Positions 8,756-17,809 of a stretch of DNA of 64,000 nt are shown here, in pieces. The stretch covers positions 868,001 to 932,000 of the forward strand of contig NZ_PDBS01000001.1 of assembly GCF_002572525.1 (NCBI RefSeq), written 5' to 3'. The translations under genes were made by a program, and so were the position numbers. Source of the DNA: Natrinema sp. CBA1119 (GTDB lineage: Archaea; Halobacteriota; Halobacteria; Halobacteriales; Natrialbaceae). Every line of letters begins with the position of its first letter. The first letter of the stretch is position 1. The notes under the pieces are model-generated. The model saw nothing but the letters and a program-made list of their open reading frames with translations, ran no database searches and was not told the origin of the DNA.

Positions 8756-9522
8756 CGGTCAGGCTCGGCATCACCGGCGCGACGGGCCGCATGGGCCGGG
8801 AAGTGATCGCCGCTGCGACCGGTCGAGCGGACTGCGAGATCGTCTTCGCCGTCAACCGGGAGCCCGGAGGCGACGCGACCGTCGGGGGGATCACCATCGA
8901 GTCCGCGGCCGAGTTCGACTCGCTCGTCGCCGAGCGCGAACCGACCGCCGTGATCGACTTCACCGGCCCCGAGTCGGCCGCTGGCTACGCCACGACATGC
9001 GCCGACGCGGGCGTCGCGTTCGTCACCGGCACGACCGGGTTCGACGACGAGGAGTACGAAGCGCTCGAGGCGGCGAGCGAGGATATCGCCGTCCTCCACG
9101 CGCCAAATTTCGCCCGCGGCGTGCAGGCACTGGTCAACGTCGTCGGTCAGGCGGTCCGGAACCTGCCCGGCTACGACGTGGAACTCGTCGAGACCCATCA
9201 CAACGACAAGCGCGACGCGCCGAGTGGCACCGCGAATCGGCTGCTCGAGGAGATCGAGGCCAACGGGGACTTCACCGAGCGCACGCACGGCCGCGAGGGC
9301 GAGGCACCCCGTGAAGACGCCGAGATCGGGGTCCACGCGCTCCGTGCCGGCGATATTACGGGCGAGCACGAAATCGTCATTGCGGGCAACCACGAGGAAG
9401 TTCGGCTCACGCACCGCGCCGAGGATCGCGGCGTGTTCGCCGCGGGCGCGGTCGACGCAGCGGTCTGGATCGCTGGACAAAAGGCGGGCTGGTACGACTT
9501 TTCGGACGTGATTACGGAATGA
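8752..9522 (+). CDS. dapB: 4-hydroxy-tetrahydrodipicolinate reductase
   Basis: NAD(P)H-dependent reductase, second step of the DAP branch. The 256-residue protein has the nucleotide motif GITGATGRMG at 6-15 and the substrate-binding block HHNDKRDAPSGTA about two thirds of the way along, which carries the conserved His and Lys. It overlaps dapA by four bases (8752-8755) and dapD by four bases (9519-9522), so the three are translationally coupled. Confidence 0.95.
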   Translation: MTVRLGITGATGRMGREVIAAATGRADCEIVFAVNREPGGDATVGGITIESAAEFDSLVAEREPTAVIDFTGPESAAGYATTCADAGVAFVTGTTGFDDEEYEALEAASEDIAVLHAPNFARGVQALVNVVGQAVRNLPGYDVELVETHHNDKRDAPSGTANRLLEEIEANGDFTERTHGREGEAPREDAEIGVHALRAGDITGEHEIVIAGNHEEVRLTHRAEDRGVFAAGAVDAAVWIAGQKAGWYDFSDVITE

Positions 9523-10355
9523 GCGCACTCGAGACCGAAATCGACGAGCTGTGGGAGCGAAAGCAGAACGACGAGATCGACGCCGAGACCGCCGGCGAAG
9601 ACGCGTACGCCACCCTCGAGGCCTTCCTCGACGCCCTCGAGTCCGGCGAGATCCGCGCCGCCGAGAAGCAAGGGGACTCCTGGGAGGCGAACGAGTGGGT
9701 CAAGCAGGGCATTCTGCTCAACTTCGGCCTCCGCTCGATCGGTCAGTACGACCACGGCGGAACCACGTACAACGACGTCCTGCCGCTCGCCGACTCGAGC
9801 GAATACGGCGACCGCGGGAGCCGCAACACGCCGGACGGCACCGTCGTCCGCCGCGGCGCGAACATCGGCTCGGACTGTATCCTGATGAGCCCCGCGTTCG
9901 TCAACATCGGTGCCCGCGTCGGCGACGGCACGCTCGTCGATTCCTGCGATACGGTGGGCTCCTGTGCGCAGATCGGCGACAACGTCAAGCTCGGCGCGAA
10001 CACGCTCATCGGCGGCGTCCTCGAGCCCGTCGAGGGCGCACCGGTCATCGTCGAGGACAACGTCTCGCTCGGCGCGGGCTGTCGCGTCACGAGCGGCTTC
10101 GTCGTCGGCGAGAACAGCGTCGTCGGCGAGAACACGCTCCTGACGCCGCGCATTCCGGTCTACGACCTCGTCGAGGAGGAGGTCCTCTACGGCGAACTGC
10201 CCGCCGACCGGCGCGCGTTCACCCGCTTCGTCGAGTCCTCGATCAGCGACCACGACCTCTTCGAGGGCGGCGCGTACAAGCCCGCCGTCGTCGCGACCGA
10301 TATCGAGACGGAGACGCTCGAGGCGACCGAACGCGAAGACGCGTTGCGAGAATAG
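9519..10355 (+). CDS. dapD: Tetrahydrodipicolinate N-succinyltransferase
   Basis: Succinylates tetrahydrodipicolinate using succinyl-CoA; it marks this as the succinylase variant of the DAP pathway. At 278 residues it has a helical N-terminal domain and a left-handed beta-helix of hexapeptide repeats (GANIGSDCILMSPAFVNIGA, GARVGDGTLVDSC, GENSVVGENTLL). Trimeric, cytosolic by family. The aminotransferase DapC that should act next is not in the window. Confidence 0.94.
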   Translation: MSALETEIDELWERKQNDEIDAETAGEDAYATLEAFLDALESGEIRAAEKQGDSWEANEWVKQGILLNFGLRSIGQYDHGGTTYNDVLPLADSSEYGDRGSRNTPDGTVVRRGANIGSDCILMSPAFVNIGARVGDGTLVDSCDTVGSCAQIGDNVKLGANTLIGGVLEPVEGAPVIVEDNVSLGAGCRVTSGFVVGENSVVGENTLLTPRIPVYDLVEEEVLYGELPADRRAFTRFVESSISDHDLFEGGAYKPAVVATDIETETLEATEREDALRE

Positions 10356-10462
10356 ACGTGACACTGGCGGACGGGCCTCGCGTGAACTGAGTTTCGATCG
10401 CCGCGGGGAGAATGACGAAGCGTGGGGAGGTTTTTGTCCGTTCTCCTCGTAGTCGGACCGAA

Positions 10463-10684
10463 ATGAGCAACCGGGCTGAGGCCGACGATCGAAGTCGAAT
10501 CGTCATCCCGCGGGACATCCGTGAGAAACACGGCGATCGATACCGCGTCGTCGAACTCGACGATCGGGTCGAACTGATTCCGTTGAGAGACGAGCCGATC
10601 GAGGGCCTTCGAGACGCCGTCGGTGATGCGTTCGACGGCAAGTCGATCGACGAGATCAAACGGGAAGCGCGCGACGCCGAGTAG
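10463..10684 (+). CDS. AbrB/SpoVT-type DNA-binding protein inside the lysine operon
   Basis: A 73-residue protein; ATG 10463 is preferred over 10412. A swapped-hairpin AbrB domain is readable (DRSRIVIPRDIREKHGDRYR, then VVELDDRVELIPL), followed by a C-terminal acidic helix (SIDEIKREARDAE) like that of VapB antitoxins. No PIN toxin ORF is adjacent: lysA starts 48 bases downstream. A TATA-like ggtttttgtcc about 30 bases upstream suggests its own promoter. It may be a solitary antitoxin-like regulator or a local transcription factor of the operon. Confidence 0.75.
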   Translation: MSNRAEADDRSRIVIPRDIREKHGDRYRVVELDDRVELIPLRDEPIEGLRDAVGDAFDGKSIDEIKREARDAE

Positions 10685-10732
10685 CCGAACGGAACCCAAA
10701 GCTTGAATTCTCGCGGTCACCTGAAACTGACA

Positions 10733-12055
10733 ATGACTGACGCTGTGGCTTCGCTTTCCGTCCGCCGCCTCTCCGAGTGGGACGCGGCCGAACTACGGGC
10801 CCTTACGGCGGAGTACGGCTCGCCGCTGTACGTCCTCGACCTCGAGCGAGTTCGCCAGAACTACCGCCGACTCGAGGCTGCCTTTTCCGACGCCGAGATC
10901 CTCTACGCGGTGAAGGCGAACGCGCTGGGGGACGTCCTCTCGACGCTTCGCGAGGAGGGAGCCGGCCTCGAGTGTGCCTCCGCCGGGGAAGTGAAGCGGG
11001 CGCTCGAGGCCGGCGCATCGGGCTCGGCGGTCCACTACACGGCGGTCAACCCGCCCGCTGGCGACCTCGACTGGATCGTCGACGCCTGGGCGGACCACCC
11101 CGGACTGACCGTCACCGCGGGCTCCGAGGACACGATCGATCGGCTGGCCGACCGCGGCTACGACGGCCGGCTCTGTCTGCGGGTCAACCCCGGTATCGGT
11201 GCCGGCCACCACGAGAAGGTGCGGACAGGTGCTGCGGCGAAGTTCGGCGTCCCCGCAGAGCGTGCGGTCGACGTGCTCGCGGACGCCGCCGAGCGCGGCT
11301 TCGACGTCGTCGGAATCCACGCCCACGTCGGCTCCGGCGTCTCGAGCGACCAGCTCGACGATCACCGGGAGTTCGTGGCACGGATGGGCGACCTCTCGAG
11401 GGAGGGAGCCGACACAGTCGGTGACCTCGAGTTCGTCGACGTCGGCGGCGGGTTCGGGGTTCCGTACCGCGAGGACGAGGATCCGCTGGACCTCGAGTCT
11501 GTCGCGGACGCCACTCGAGACGCGATCGGCGAGATCGGCGCCGAGCTGGCGATCGAGCCCGGTCGCTACTTCGTCGCGGATGCGGGCGTGCTCCTCACCG
11601 AAGTGAACACCGTCAAGGACGCCCGCGAGACGACTGTCGCCGGCGTCGACGCGGGGATGACAACCCTGATTCGGCCCGCGATGTACGACGCGTACCATCC
11701 GATTCGGAACCTGACGGCAGCTGGTGATGACGACCGCAAACGGATCCCGCAGACCGTTGCCGGCCCGATCTGCGAGAGCGGCGACGTTTTCTGTGCCGAG
11801 CGCGAACTACCGGTAAGCAAACGTGGGGATATCCTCGCAATCGGCAATGCGGGGGCCTACGGCTACGAGATGGCGAACCAGTACAACACCCGACCCCGGC
11901 CCGCGTCGATCGTCCTCGAGGACGGCCACGTTCGACTCTCCCGTCGCCGCGAGACGGTCGACGACGTGACGCGAGCGGAGCGCGAGGCACGGAGTGGCCC
12001 GAGCGCGGACCGAAAGAACGACCACGGCCGAGCGAGCGACATCGACAACGACTGA
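10733..12055 (+). CDS. lysA: Diaminopimelate decarboxylase
   Basis: PLP enzyme converting meso-DAP to lysine, the last step. The 440-residue protein has PLP Lys61 in EILYAVKANALG, the HAHVGSG and GGGFGVPY phosphate loops, EPGRYFVADAG, and the C-terminal CESGDVF motif whose Cys binds substrate across the dimer. ATG 10733 is chosen over a TTG at 10703; a TATA-like AAAGCTTGAA about 27 bases upstream suggests that lysA can also be transcribed on its own. The C-terminus carries a dispensable-looking acidic/basic tail. Confidence 0.95.
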   Translation: MTDAVASLSVRRLSEWDAAELRALTAEYGSPLYVLDLERVRQNYRRLEAAFSDAEILYAVKANALGDVLSTLREEGAGLECASAGEVKRALEAGASGSAVHYTAVNPPAGDLDWIVDAWADHPGLTVTAGSEDTIDRLADRGYDGRLCLRVNPGIGAGHHEKVRTGAAAKFGVPAERAVDVLADAAERGFDVVGIHAHVGSGVSSDQLDDHREFVARMGDLSREGADTVGDLEFVDVGGGFGVPYREDEDPLDLESVADATRDAIGEIGAELAIEPGRYFVADAGVLLTEVNTVKDARETTVAGVDAGMTTLIRPAMYDAYHPIRNLTAAGDDDRKRIPQTVAGPICESGDVFCAERELPVSKRGDILAIGNAGAYGYEMANQYNTRPRPASIVLEDGHVRLSRRRETVDDVTRAEREARSGPSADRKNDHGRASDIDND

Positions 12056-12065
12056 CGAAAGCACG

Positions 12066-12896
12066 ATGAGCATCCCATTCCAGAAGTACCACGGCACCGG
12101 CAACGACTTTCTAATTATCCATGCGGACGAACACGTCCCGGACCGGGGTGCCCTCGCCGAGCGCGAGTGCGACCGGACGAACGGCGTCGGTGCCGACGGG
12201 GTCCTCTTTCTCGCTCCCGAAGAGACGTTCAACCCGCCCCGCGTCGTGATGACGCTGTTCCAGCCCGATGGCGCGACGGCACCGATGTGCGGCAACGGCG
12301 CTCGCTGCGCCGCAGAGTGGACGATGGACCGGACCGGGACCGACAGCGTGATGATCGACACCCAGGCGGGCACCCTGCGTGCCGATCGCGACGGCGAGGA
12401 CATCGTCATCGAAATGACCGGCCTCACGTTCGACCCCAGCGAAATCCCGGTCGTGGCCGACGAACCGGTCTTCAACACGGAGATCGAGGGCCTCGAGGTG
12501 TCGGTCGTCAACACCGGCGTCCCCCACGCCGTGAGCTTCGTCGACGATGTGGACGATGTCGACCTCGAGGAAATCGCGCCGCCGGTGCGACACGCCGACG
12601 TCTTCCCCGACGGAACGAACGTCACCGTGGCCAGCCCCGACGATTCGGGTGGCTTCCGCCAGCGAACCTACGAGCGCGGCGTCGAGGGCGAAACCGACTC
12701 CTGTGGCACCGGTGCGGTCGCCGTCGCGGTCGTGGCCCGTCGTCTCGGACTCACCGACGCCGACCCGGTCGACGTTCACCCGCCGGGCGGCCATCTGCGA
12801 GTGAGTTTCAACGACCGCGGGCGTCCGACGCTCGCCGGGCCGGTCGAACACGAGTTCGACGGCGAGGTGGCCGTCGAGCCGCCGATCGAGCCGTGA
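12066..12896 (+). CDS. dapF: Diaminopimelate epimerase
   Basis: Cofactor-independent epimerase converting LL-DAP to meso-DAP. Its two catalytic cysteines are Cys75 in PMCGNGARC and Cys213 in DSCGTGAVAV; length 276 residues, normal. ATG 12066 gives MSIPFQKYHGTGNDF, the conserved DapF start. It lies 10 bases after lysA and overlaps dapE by GTGA (12893-12896). Confidence 0.95.
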   Translation: MSIPFQKYHGTGNDFLIIHADEHVPDRGALAERECDRTNGVGADGVLFLAPEETFNPPRVVMTLFQPDGATAPMCGNGARCAAEWTMDRTGTDSVMIDTQAGTLRADRDGEDIVIEMTGLTFDPSEIPVVADEPVFNTEIEGLEVSVVNTGVPHAVSFVDDVDDVDLEEIAPPVRHADVFPDGTNVTVASPDDSGGFRQRTYERGVEGETDSCGTGAVAVAVVARRLGLTDADPVDVHPPGGHLRVSFNDRGRPTLAGPVEHEFDGEVAVEPPIEP

Positions 12897-14056
12897 CGGA
12901 CGGTCGTTCCGCCGCCGGACCCGACGGCGACGACGCGTTCGACCCCGTCGCGTTTCTCGAGGGTGCCGTCCAGCATCCCTCCCACGAGGCCGTCGGCCCG
13001 ATGCGCGATTTTCTCTGCGAGACGCTCGAGGCCCGGGGTATCGAGCCCCGCGTCGACGACGCCGGGAACGTGCTGGCGAGCCGCGGACTCCCGGCGGGCG
13101 ACGCCGAGACACACGTCGTTTTGAACACGCATATTGATACGGTGTCGCCGCACGTCCCCTACAAGCGCGACGGTGGGGAGGGTGCCGACGGTCCAGACGT
13201 GATTCGGGGCCGAGGCTCCTGCGACGCGAAGGGGCCACTCGCGGCCATTCTCTCGGCCTTTGTCGCGGTCGAGCCGACCGAGAGTCGAGTCACGCTCGCG
13301 ATCACCCCCGACGAGGAGGTGCTCTCGACGGGAGCGTACGCGCTGGTGTCGGGCGACGAGTCGCCCACTCGAGACGCGGACGCGGTTATCGTCGGCGAAC
13401 CGACCGACCTCGACGTCTGTACCGCGGCGAAGGGACGATTCCAGGGGACGATTCACCTCTCGGGAGCCAACGCCCACGCCGCCGAACCCGAGACCGGGAG
13501 CAACGCGGTCGCGGCACTCGAGTCCGTCCTCGAGGCGGTTCGAACCTTCGACAAGCGCGCGGACGCGCCGCCGGCCCACCCCCGACTCGGCGCGGCGACG
13601 CTGACGCCGACCGTCGTCGAGGGTGGCGAGGCGACCAATCAGGTGCCGGCCGACTGCGCGCTGACGGTCGACCGCCGGAGCGTCCCGCCGGAGACGGCCG
13701 AGGAGTTTCACGAGGCGCTGACCGCCCACCTTCGGGCCGCCGTACCCGACGATATCGGCCTCGAGTTTCGCTTTACCGACCGGCCGACGCCGTTCCTCGA
13801 GGCCTGGGACACCGCTCCCGACGCAACAATCGTCGAGGCGCTCGCGAGCGCGTCCGACGGCGAGGTGCGTCCGTTTACCGCGGCGACGGAGGCCTCGTAC
13901 TTCGCGGCGGACGCGACGACGGTCGTCTTCGGCCCCGGCGTGCTCGCCGACGACGAGGGGGCCGTCGCACACGCCCCGCGAGAGTACGTGGGGGTCGCGG
14001 ACGTCCGTGAGGCGGCGCGAGCGCTCGAGGCGACGCTGGTCGAACTGGTCGGGTGA
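12893..14056 (+). CDS. dapE: N-succinyl-diaminopimelate desuccinylase (M20)
   Basis: Zinc-dependent deacylase of the DAP pathway, 387 residues from a GTG that overlaps the dapF stop. Metal and catalytic residues are readable: H80 and D82 in NTHIDTV, D111 in GRGSCDAKG, E141/E142 in TPDEEV, the GEPTD motif near 166, and a late His in VAHAPREYV. M20 enzymes are hard to tell apart by sequence; the operon supports DapE. The open frame upstream of 12893 is a shadow of dapF and not part of the protein. Confidence 0.9.
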   Translation: MTDGRSAAGPDGDDAFDPVAFLEGAVQHPSHEAVGPMRDFLCETLEARGIEPRVDDAGNVLASRGLPAGDAETHVVLNTHIDTVSPHVPYKRDGGEGADGPDVIRGRGSCDAKGPLAAILSAFVAVEPTESRVTLAITPDEEVLSTGAYALVSGDESPTRDADAVIVGEPTDLDVCTAAKGRFQGTIHLSGANAHAAEPETGSNAVAALESVLEAVRTFDKRADAPPAHPRLGAATLTPTVVEGGEATNQVPADCALTVDRRSVPPETAEEFHEALTAHLRAAVPDDIGLEFRFTDRPTPFLEAWDTAPDATIVEALASASDGEVRPFTAATEASYFAADATTVVFGPGVLADDEGAVAHAPREYVGVADVREAARALEATLVELVG

Positions 14057-14176
14057 GGGCGGCCTCGGGCCGTCGTCGCGCTCGCTCGCGTCGTCCCGTT
14101 GCGATCGTCGGGCCCGCCGACCTGTCTCCGACGGCAGCAGTCCTTTTACCCGCGGGGTCGATGTACAACGGACTCC

Positions 14177-15247
14177 ATGAATAGCGACCCGGACGCCGTC
14201 TCGCGGCCGGCCGATACGATGCGCGAACGCGTCGGCGAAACGCGCGTGAAGATCTGGTTCCTGATCAGCGCGAACCGATGGCTCGTCACCGGCGTCATTC
14301 TCGCGAGTACGTACGCGCTGCTCCTCCTCTGCCACGTCTTCGGCCCGACGACCCCACAGCGGTTCGTGACGACCGGGAGCGTCTCCTCGCTGTTCAGTTC
14401 GATGATCATCGCGACCGTCACGAGCGTCACCCTCGTCCTGTCGGTCTCGCAGTTCGTCCTCGCCGGTGAGATCGGCCCGCTCGGACAGCAGCGCGAGCGG
14501 ATGACGAACGAGACCGAGTTCCGCGAGCAGGTCGAGGACGCCGCGGGGATCGGCGTGAGCCCGGTCGAGCCCTCCCGCTTCCTCCGGACGCTCATCGAAA
14601 CGGCCGAAACGCGCGCGGTGACCCTCAATGACGCGGTCACCGCCGGCGCAGGGTCGGCACAACACGAGGAGATCACCGCGTTCACGGACGGCCTCGTCGA
14701 ACACAGCAAGATGGTCAGCAACGATCTTCGAGACGCGGATTTCGGCTCGTTCGAAACGCTGCTGCCTGTCCTGAACTACAACTACTCCTGGAAGATCTTC
14801 ACCGCGCGAACGCTCCGAGACAAGTACGACGAGTCGCTGTCGACCGAGGCCGCGGCGGCGTTCGACGACCTGATCGATGCGTTGCGGTTCTTCGGCCCGG
14901 CGCGCGAACACTTCAAGACGCTCTACGTCCAGTGGGAGATCATCAATATCTCTCGAGCAGTCCTCTACGGCGCGATGCCGGCGCTGGCGATCGCGGGCTA
15001 CATGATGCTCGAGTTCGACCCCGCGAAGGTCACCGGGACGGCGTTCGGCGTCAGTACCGCCTACCTCGTCGTCAGCGCTCTCTACGTCGCCACGCTCGCC
15101 CCGTTCGCCGTGTTGCTCGCCTATCTGCTCCGCGTCCTCACGGTCATGAAGCGAACGCTCGCCATCGGCCCGTTCATCCTCCGAGAGACGGAACAACTGG
15201 AAGCAGTGCGTCAGGAGGAGTCGACCGAAATTCAGTCGAACCGGTGA
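14177..15247 (+). CDS. Unknown haloarchaeal membrane protein
   Basis: A 356-residue protein with four clear TM segments in two pairs: about 35-55 and 72-97, then about 267-285 and 295-323. Between the pairs is a long soluble helical stretch rich in Glu/Thr/Ala. The C-terminus is charged. I do not recognise a named family; the two-plus-two topology with a central soluble domain could fit a channel or sensor, but this is only inference. ATG 14177 starts 120 bases after dapE. It ends 63 bases before the convergent EamA pair. Confidence 0.7.
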   Translation: MNSDPDAVSRPADTMRERVGETRVKIWFLISANRWLVTGVILASTYALLLLCHVFGPTTPQRFVTTGSVSSLFSSMIIATVTSVTLVLSVSQFVLAGEIGPLGQQRERMTNETEFREQVEDAAGIGVSPVEPSRFLRTLIETAETRAVTLNDAVTAGAGSAQHEEITAFTDGLVEHSKMVSNDLRDADFGSFETLLPVLNYNYSWKIFTARTLRDKYDESLSTEAAAAFDDLIDALRFFGPAREHFKTLYVQWEIINISRAVLYGAMPALAIAGYMMLEFDPAKVTGTAFGVSTAYLVVSALYVATLAPFAVLLAYLLRVLTVMKRTLAIGPFILRETEQLEAVRQEESTEIQSNR

Positions 15248-15310
15248 CCGCGTTCGGAAGCGGCGACCGGAAGTGACGACGCCGCCGGTTCGGCCACTCC
15301 GACACTCCCG

Positions 15311-15730
15311 TCACATGGACATCAGCGCGATCGCCACCACGCTCAATCCGATCGCGGCGAGTTTGCGGACGGTCACGGTTTCGTCGAAGACGACGAGCCC
15401 GACCAGCGAACTGATCACGATGAAGAGCCCGTAAATCGGGACGACGATACTTACCGGACCGAGCTCGAGCGCTCGATAGTAGGTCAGCAGGCCGATAGTC
15501 AACAGCACGCCCATCGCGACGAGGTGTGGCGTCCGAGGGTGTCGGAGGTACGGCCGTACCGACAGCCCGCGATAGACGAGTACGAGGCCGACGGTGACGA
15601 ACATCACCGAGTTCGAGAGGAACACGGCCATCGTGCTGGACATATCGGCCATCGCGATCGAGATCAGGGGTGCGACCAGGCTGTACGCGAGACAGGAAAA
15701 CAGCGAGAGGCCGACGTACCGTCGCATCAC
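15311..15730 (-). CDS. EamA half-transporter, second of a pair
   Basis: A 139-residue protein with four hydrophobic segments, equal to one EamA repeat (full DMT transporters of this group have two in one chain). The EamA features are clear: the LGPVSIVVPIYGLFIVISSLVG block and a final TM after DETVTVRKLAA. It starts inside the stop of the preceding half-gene (ATGA, 15727-15730), so the two subunits are made together, presumably as a heterodimer. Substrate unknown. Confidence 0.82.
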   Translation of the reverse strand: MMRRYVGLSLFSCLAYSLVAPLISIAMADMSSTMAVFLSNSVMFVTVGLVLVYRGLSVRPYLRHPRTPHLVAMGVLLTIGLLTYYRALELGPVSIVVPIYGLFIVISSLVGLVVFDETVTVRKLAAIGLSVVAIALMSM

Positions 15731-16149
15731 TCCTCACCTCCGGCGGCGAGGTAGATCGCGCCCGCTGCGGCGACGATGCCGGCGCCGCGAGTCGCGGTCA
15801 GTTCCTCGCCGAGAAACGCGATCCCGATAATCGAACTCCCGACGATGAAAAGGCCGTAGATCGGCACGACGACGCTGACCGGACCTCGCTCGAGCGCCTG
15901 ATAGTACGCGAGGATGCCCGACGAGAGGAAGATGCCGGCGGTGTAGACGATTCCCGCAGACGGCGTTACCGCGTCGGACGGGTGGCCGGTCTCCGTCGCG
16001 ACGAGCACGACGGTCGTTAGCCCGAGGAAGATCGTCGTCGAGAGGAAGAGCGCAACCGCGGGCGGCACGTCCGACGTCACGACGCTCGTCAGGGGCGCCA
16101 TCAGTCCGTAGGCCAGGAGGGCGACGAGCACCCAGAGGAGATATTCCAT
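15727..16149 (-). CDS. EamA half-transporter, first of a pair
   Basis: A 140-residue, four-TM EamA-domain protein, clearly a paralogue of the next gene: both carry a near-identical block (here GPVSVVVPIYGLFIVGSSIIG). Small DMT proteins of this size work as dimers, as known for SMR-type and ArnE/ArnF proteins. First gene of a two-gene unit. Confidence 0.82.
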   Translation of the reverse strand: MEYLLWVLVALLAYGLMAPLTSVVTSDVPPAVALFLSTTIFLGLTTVVLVATETGHPSDAVTPSAGIVYTAGIFLSSGILAYYQALERGPVSVVVPIYGLFIVGSSIIGIAFLGEELTATRGAGIVAAAGAIYLAAGGEE

Positions 16150-16247
16150 ACGGGGTCTCGGACAACGGCGACCTATAGAGTCACGATCCCGGAACCGTGT
16201 GCCGAGATCGTGACTGGCGATCGGAATCGAGGACAGTGAGAAGCAAC

Positions 16248-17633
16248 CTATTCGAGGTCGTCGACCAACTCGCTCGCGACGCCCGTGTACCCGGCCGGCG
16301 TCAGCGCGTGCAGTTCCTCGCGGACGTCCTCGTCGACCTCGAGGTCATCGAACATCTCGCGGAAGTCTGCGAGTGTCACATCCTTCCCGCGAGTGACGGC
16401 CTTGACCCGCTCGTAGGCGTCGGCCTGTCCCTCGCGCCGGAGGATCGTCTGGACGGCCTCGCCGATGATCTCGGGCGTGTTCTCGAGGTCGTCGCGCATG
16501 ACCCGCTCGTTGGGGACGACTTTCGAGAGCCCCGACGCGGTCTTGCCGTAGGCGATCAGGCAGTGGGCGAAGGCGCCGCCGATGTTGCGCTTGACCGTCG
16601 AATCGGAGAGGTCGCGCTGGAGCCGAGAGGTGGTGACGTAGTCCGCGAGGAAGGAGAGATCCGAATTGGCCTTCGAGAGGTTGCCCTCGCTGTTCTCGAA
16701 GTCGATCGGATTGACCTTGTGTGGCATCGTCGATGACCCCGTTTCGCCCGCGACGGTCTCCTGCCCGAGGTAGCGGTCGGAGACGTAGAGCCACATATCC
16801 AGATCGAGGTCGAGCAGGACGTCGTTGGCGCCGCGGAAGGCGTCGAACAGCGCCGCGAGGTCGTCACAGGGGTTGACCTGCGTCGTGAGGGGTTCGAACT
16901 CGAGGCCCAGCCCCTCCACGAACTCCCGCGCGAAGGCCTGCCAGTCGACGTCGGGGTAGGCCGCGACGTGGGCCGCGTAGGTGCCCGACGCGCCGCCGAG
17001 TTTCCCCCGCAGATTGTCGGTCGCCCGCCGGATGCGACCGGTCGCCCGGCCCAGCCGCGAGGCGTAGACGGCCATCTCCTTGCCGAACGTCGTCGGCGTG
17101 GCGGGTTGGCCGTGGGTCCGGGCCAGCATCGGGAGGTCTCGGTGCTCGCGAGCTATCCCGGCGAGTGTGTCCCGAACGTCGTACAGTTCCGGGAGGAGCA
17201 CCTCGTCGACGGCGTCCCGGACGAGCAGCCGGTGGGCGAGGTTGTTTACGTCCTCGCTGGTCAGCCCGAAATGGATCCAGGCCGAGGCGTCGCTGCCCTC
17301 GGGCAGTCGGTGCCGAACGAAGTACTCGACGGCTTTGACGTCGTGGTTCGTCGCCTCGAAGTCGGCGTGGCCCTCCGTCTCGAGTTCTTTGATCAACCGA
17401 GCGTCCTCCTCGGCGAAATGGCTGTACAGCCCGCGGAGGTGTTCGCGCTCCTCGAGGTCCAGTTCGAGGGGCGTCGCGGGGAGTTCGGCGAGCGCGATCA
17501 GGTACTCGACTTCGACGCGAACGCGGGCGCGCATGAGCGCAGCCTCGCTCGCGTACGGCGACAGCGGGGCGGTCCGGCCGTCGTACCGGCCGTCCAGCGG
17601 CGAGACGGCGTACAGGGCGTCGGTCTCGGTCAT
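16248..17633 (-). CDS. purB: Adenylosuccinate lyase
   Basis: Cleaves SAICAR and adenylosuccinate, acting twice in purine synthesis. The 461-residue fumarase/aspartase-fold protein carries the signature GSSTMPHKVNPIDFEN (about 299-314), with the catalytic Ser in the mobile loop. H174 (ARTHGQPATP) is the other catalytic site. ATG 17633 (MTETDALYAVSPLDGRYD) is the conserved start. It is divergent from the purN-purH fusion, so the shared 176-base gap probably holds both purine promoters. Confidence 0.95.
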   Translation of the reverse strand: MTETDALYAVSPLDGRYDGRTAPLSPYASEAALMRARVRVEVEYLIALAELPATPLELDLEEREHLRGLYSHFAEEDARLIKELETEGHADFEATNHDVKAVEYFVRHRLPEGSDASAWIHFGLTSEDVNNLAHRLLVRDAVDEVLLPELYDVRDTLAGIAREHRDLPMLARTHGQPATPTTFGKEMAVYASRLGRATGRIRRATDNLRGKLGGASGTYAAHVAAYPDVDWQAFAREFVEGLGLEFEPLTTQVNPCDDLAALFDAFRGANDVLLDLDLDMWLYVSDRYLGQETVAGETGSSTMPHKVNPIDFENSEGNLSKANSDLSFLADYVTTSRLQRDLSDSTVKRNIGGAFAHCLIAYGKTASGLSKVVPNERVMRDDLENTPEIIGEAVQTILRREGQADAYERVKAVTRGKDVTLADFREMFDDLEVDEDVREELHALTPAGYTGVASELVDDLE

Positions 17634-17809
17634 TGTGCGAGTCTGTCCAGCGCGGTGCAAAAGCGTATCGAAACCCGGAGCGTTCGATGCCACGAGCGTG
17701 CATACCTCTCCGGATCAGGTCGCGAATACCGTCGGATCGATACACGGACGTGGATATATCGGCCGTCGAGACCGCAACCACTTTGCCGCTCGCGGGCGGG
17801 AGTCCCACC

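Noticed and set aside
12776-15196. An 806-codon open frame on the minus strand across dapF-dapE and the next gene
   Set aside because: It is antisense to clear DapF and DapE domains and made of Arg/Gly/Asp-rich sequence, as expected from GC-rich codon third positions.
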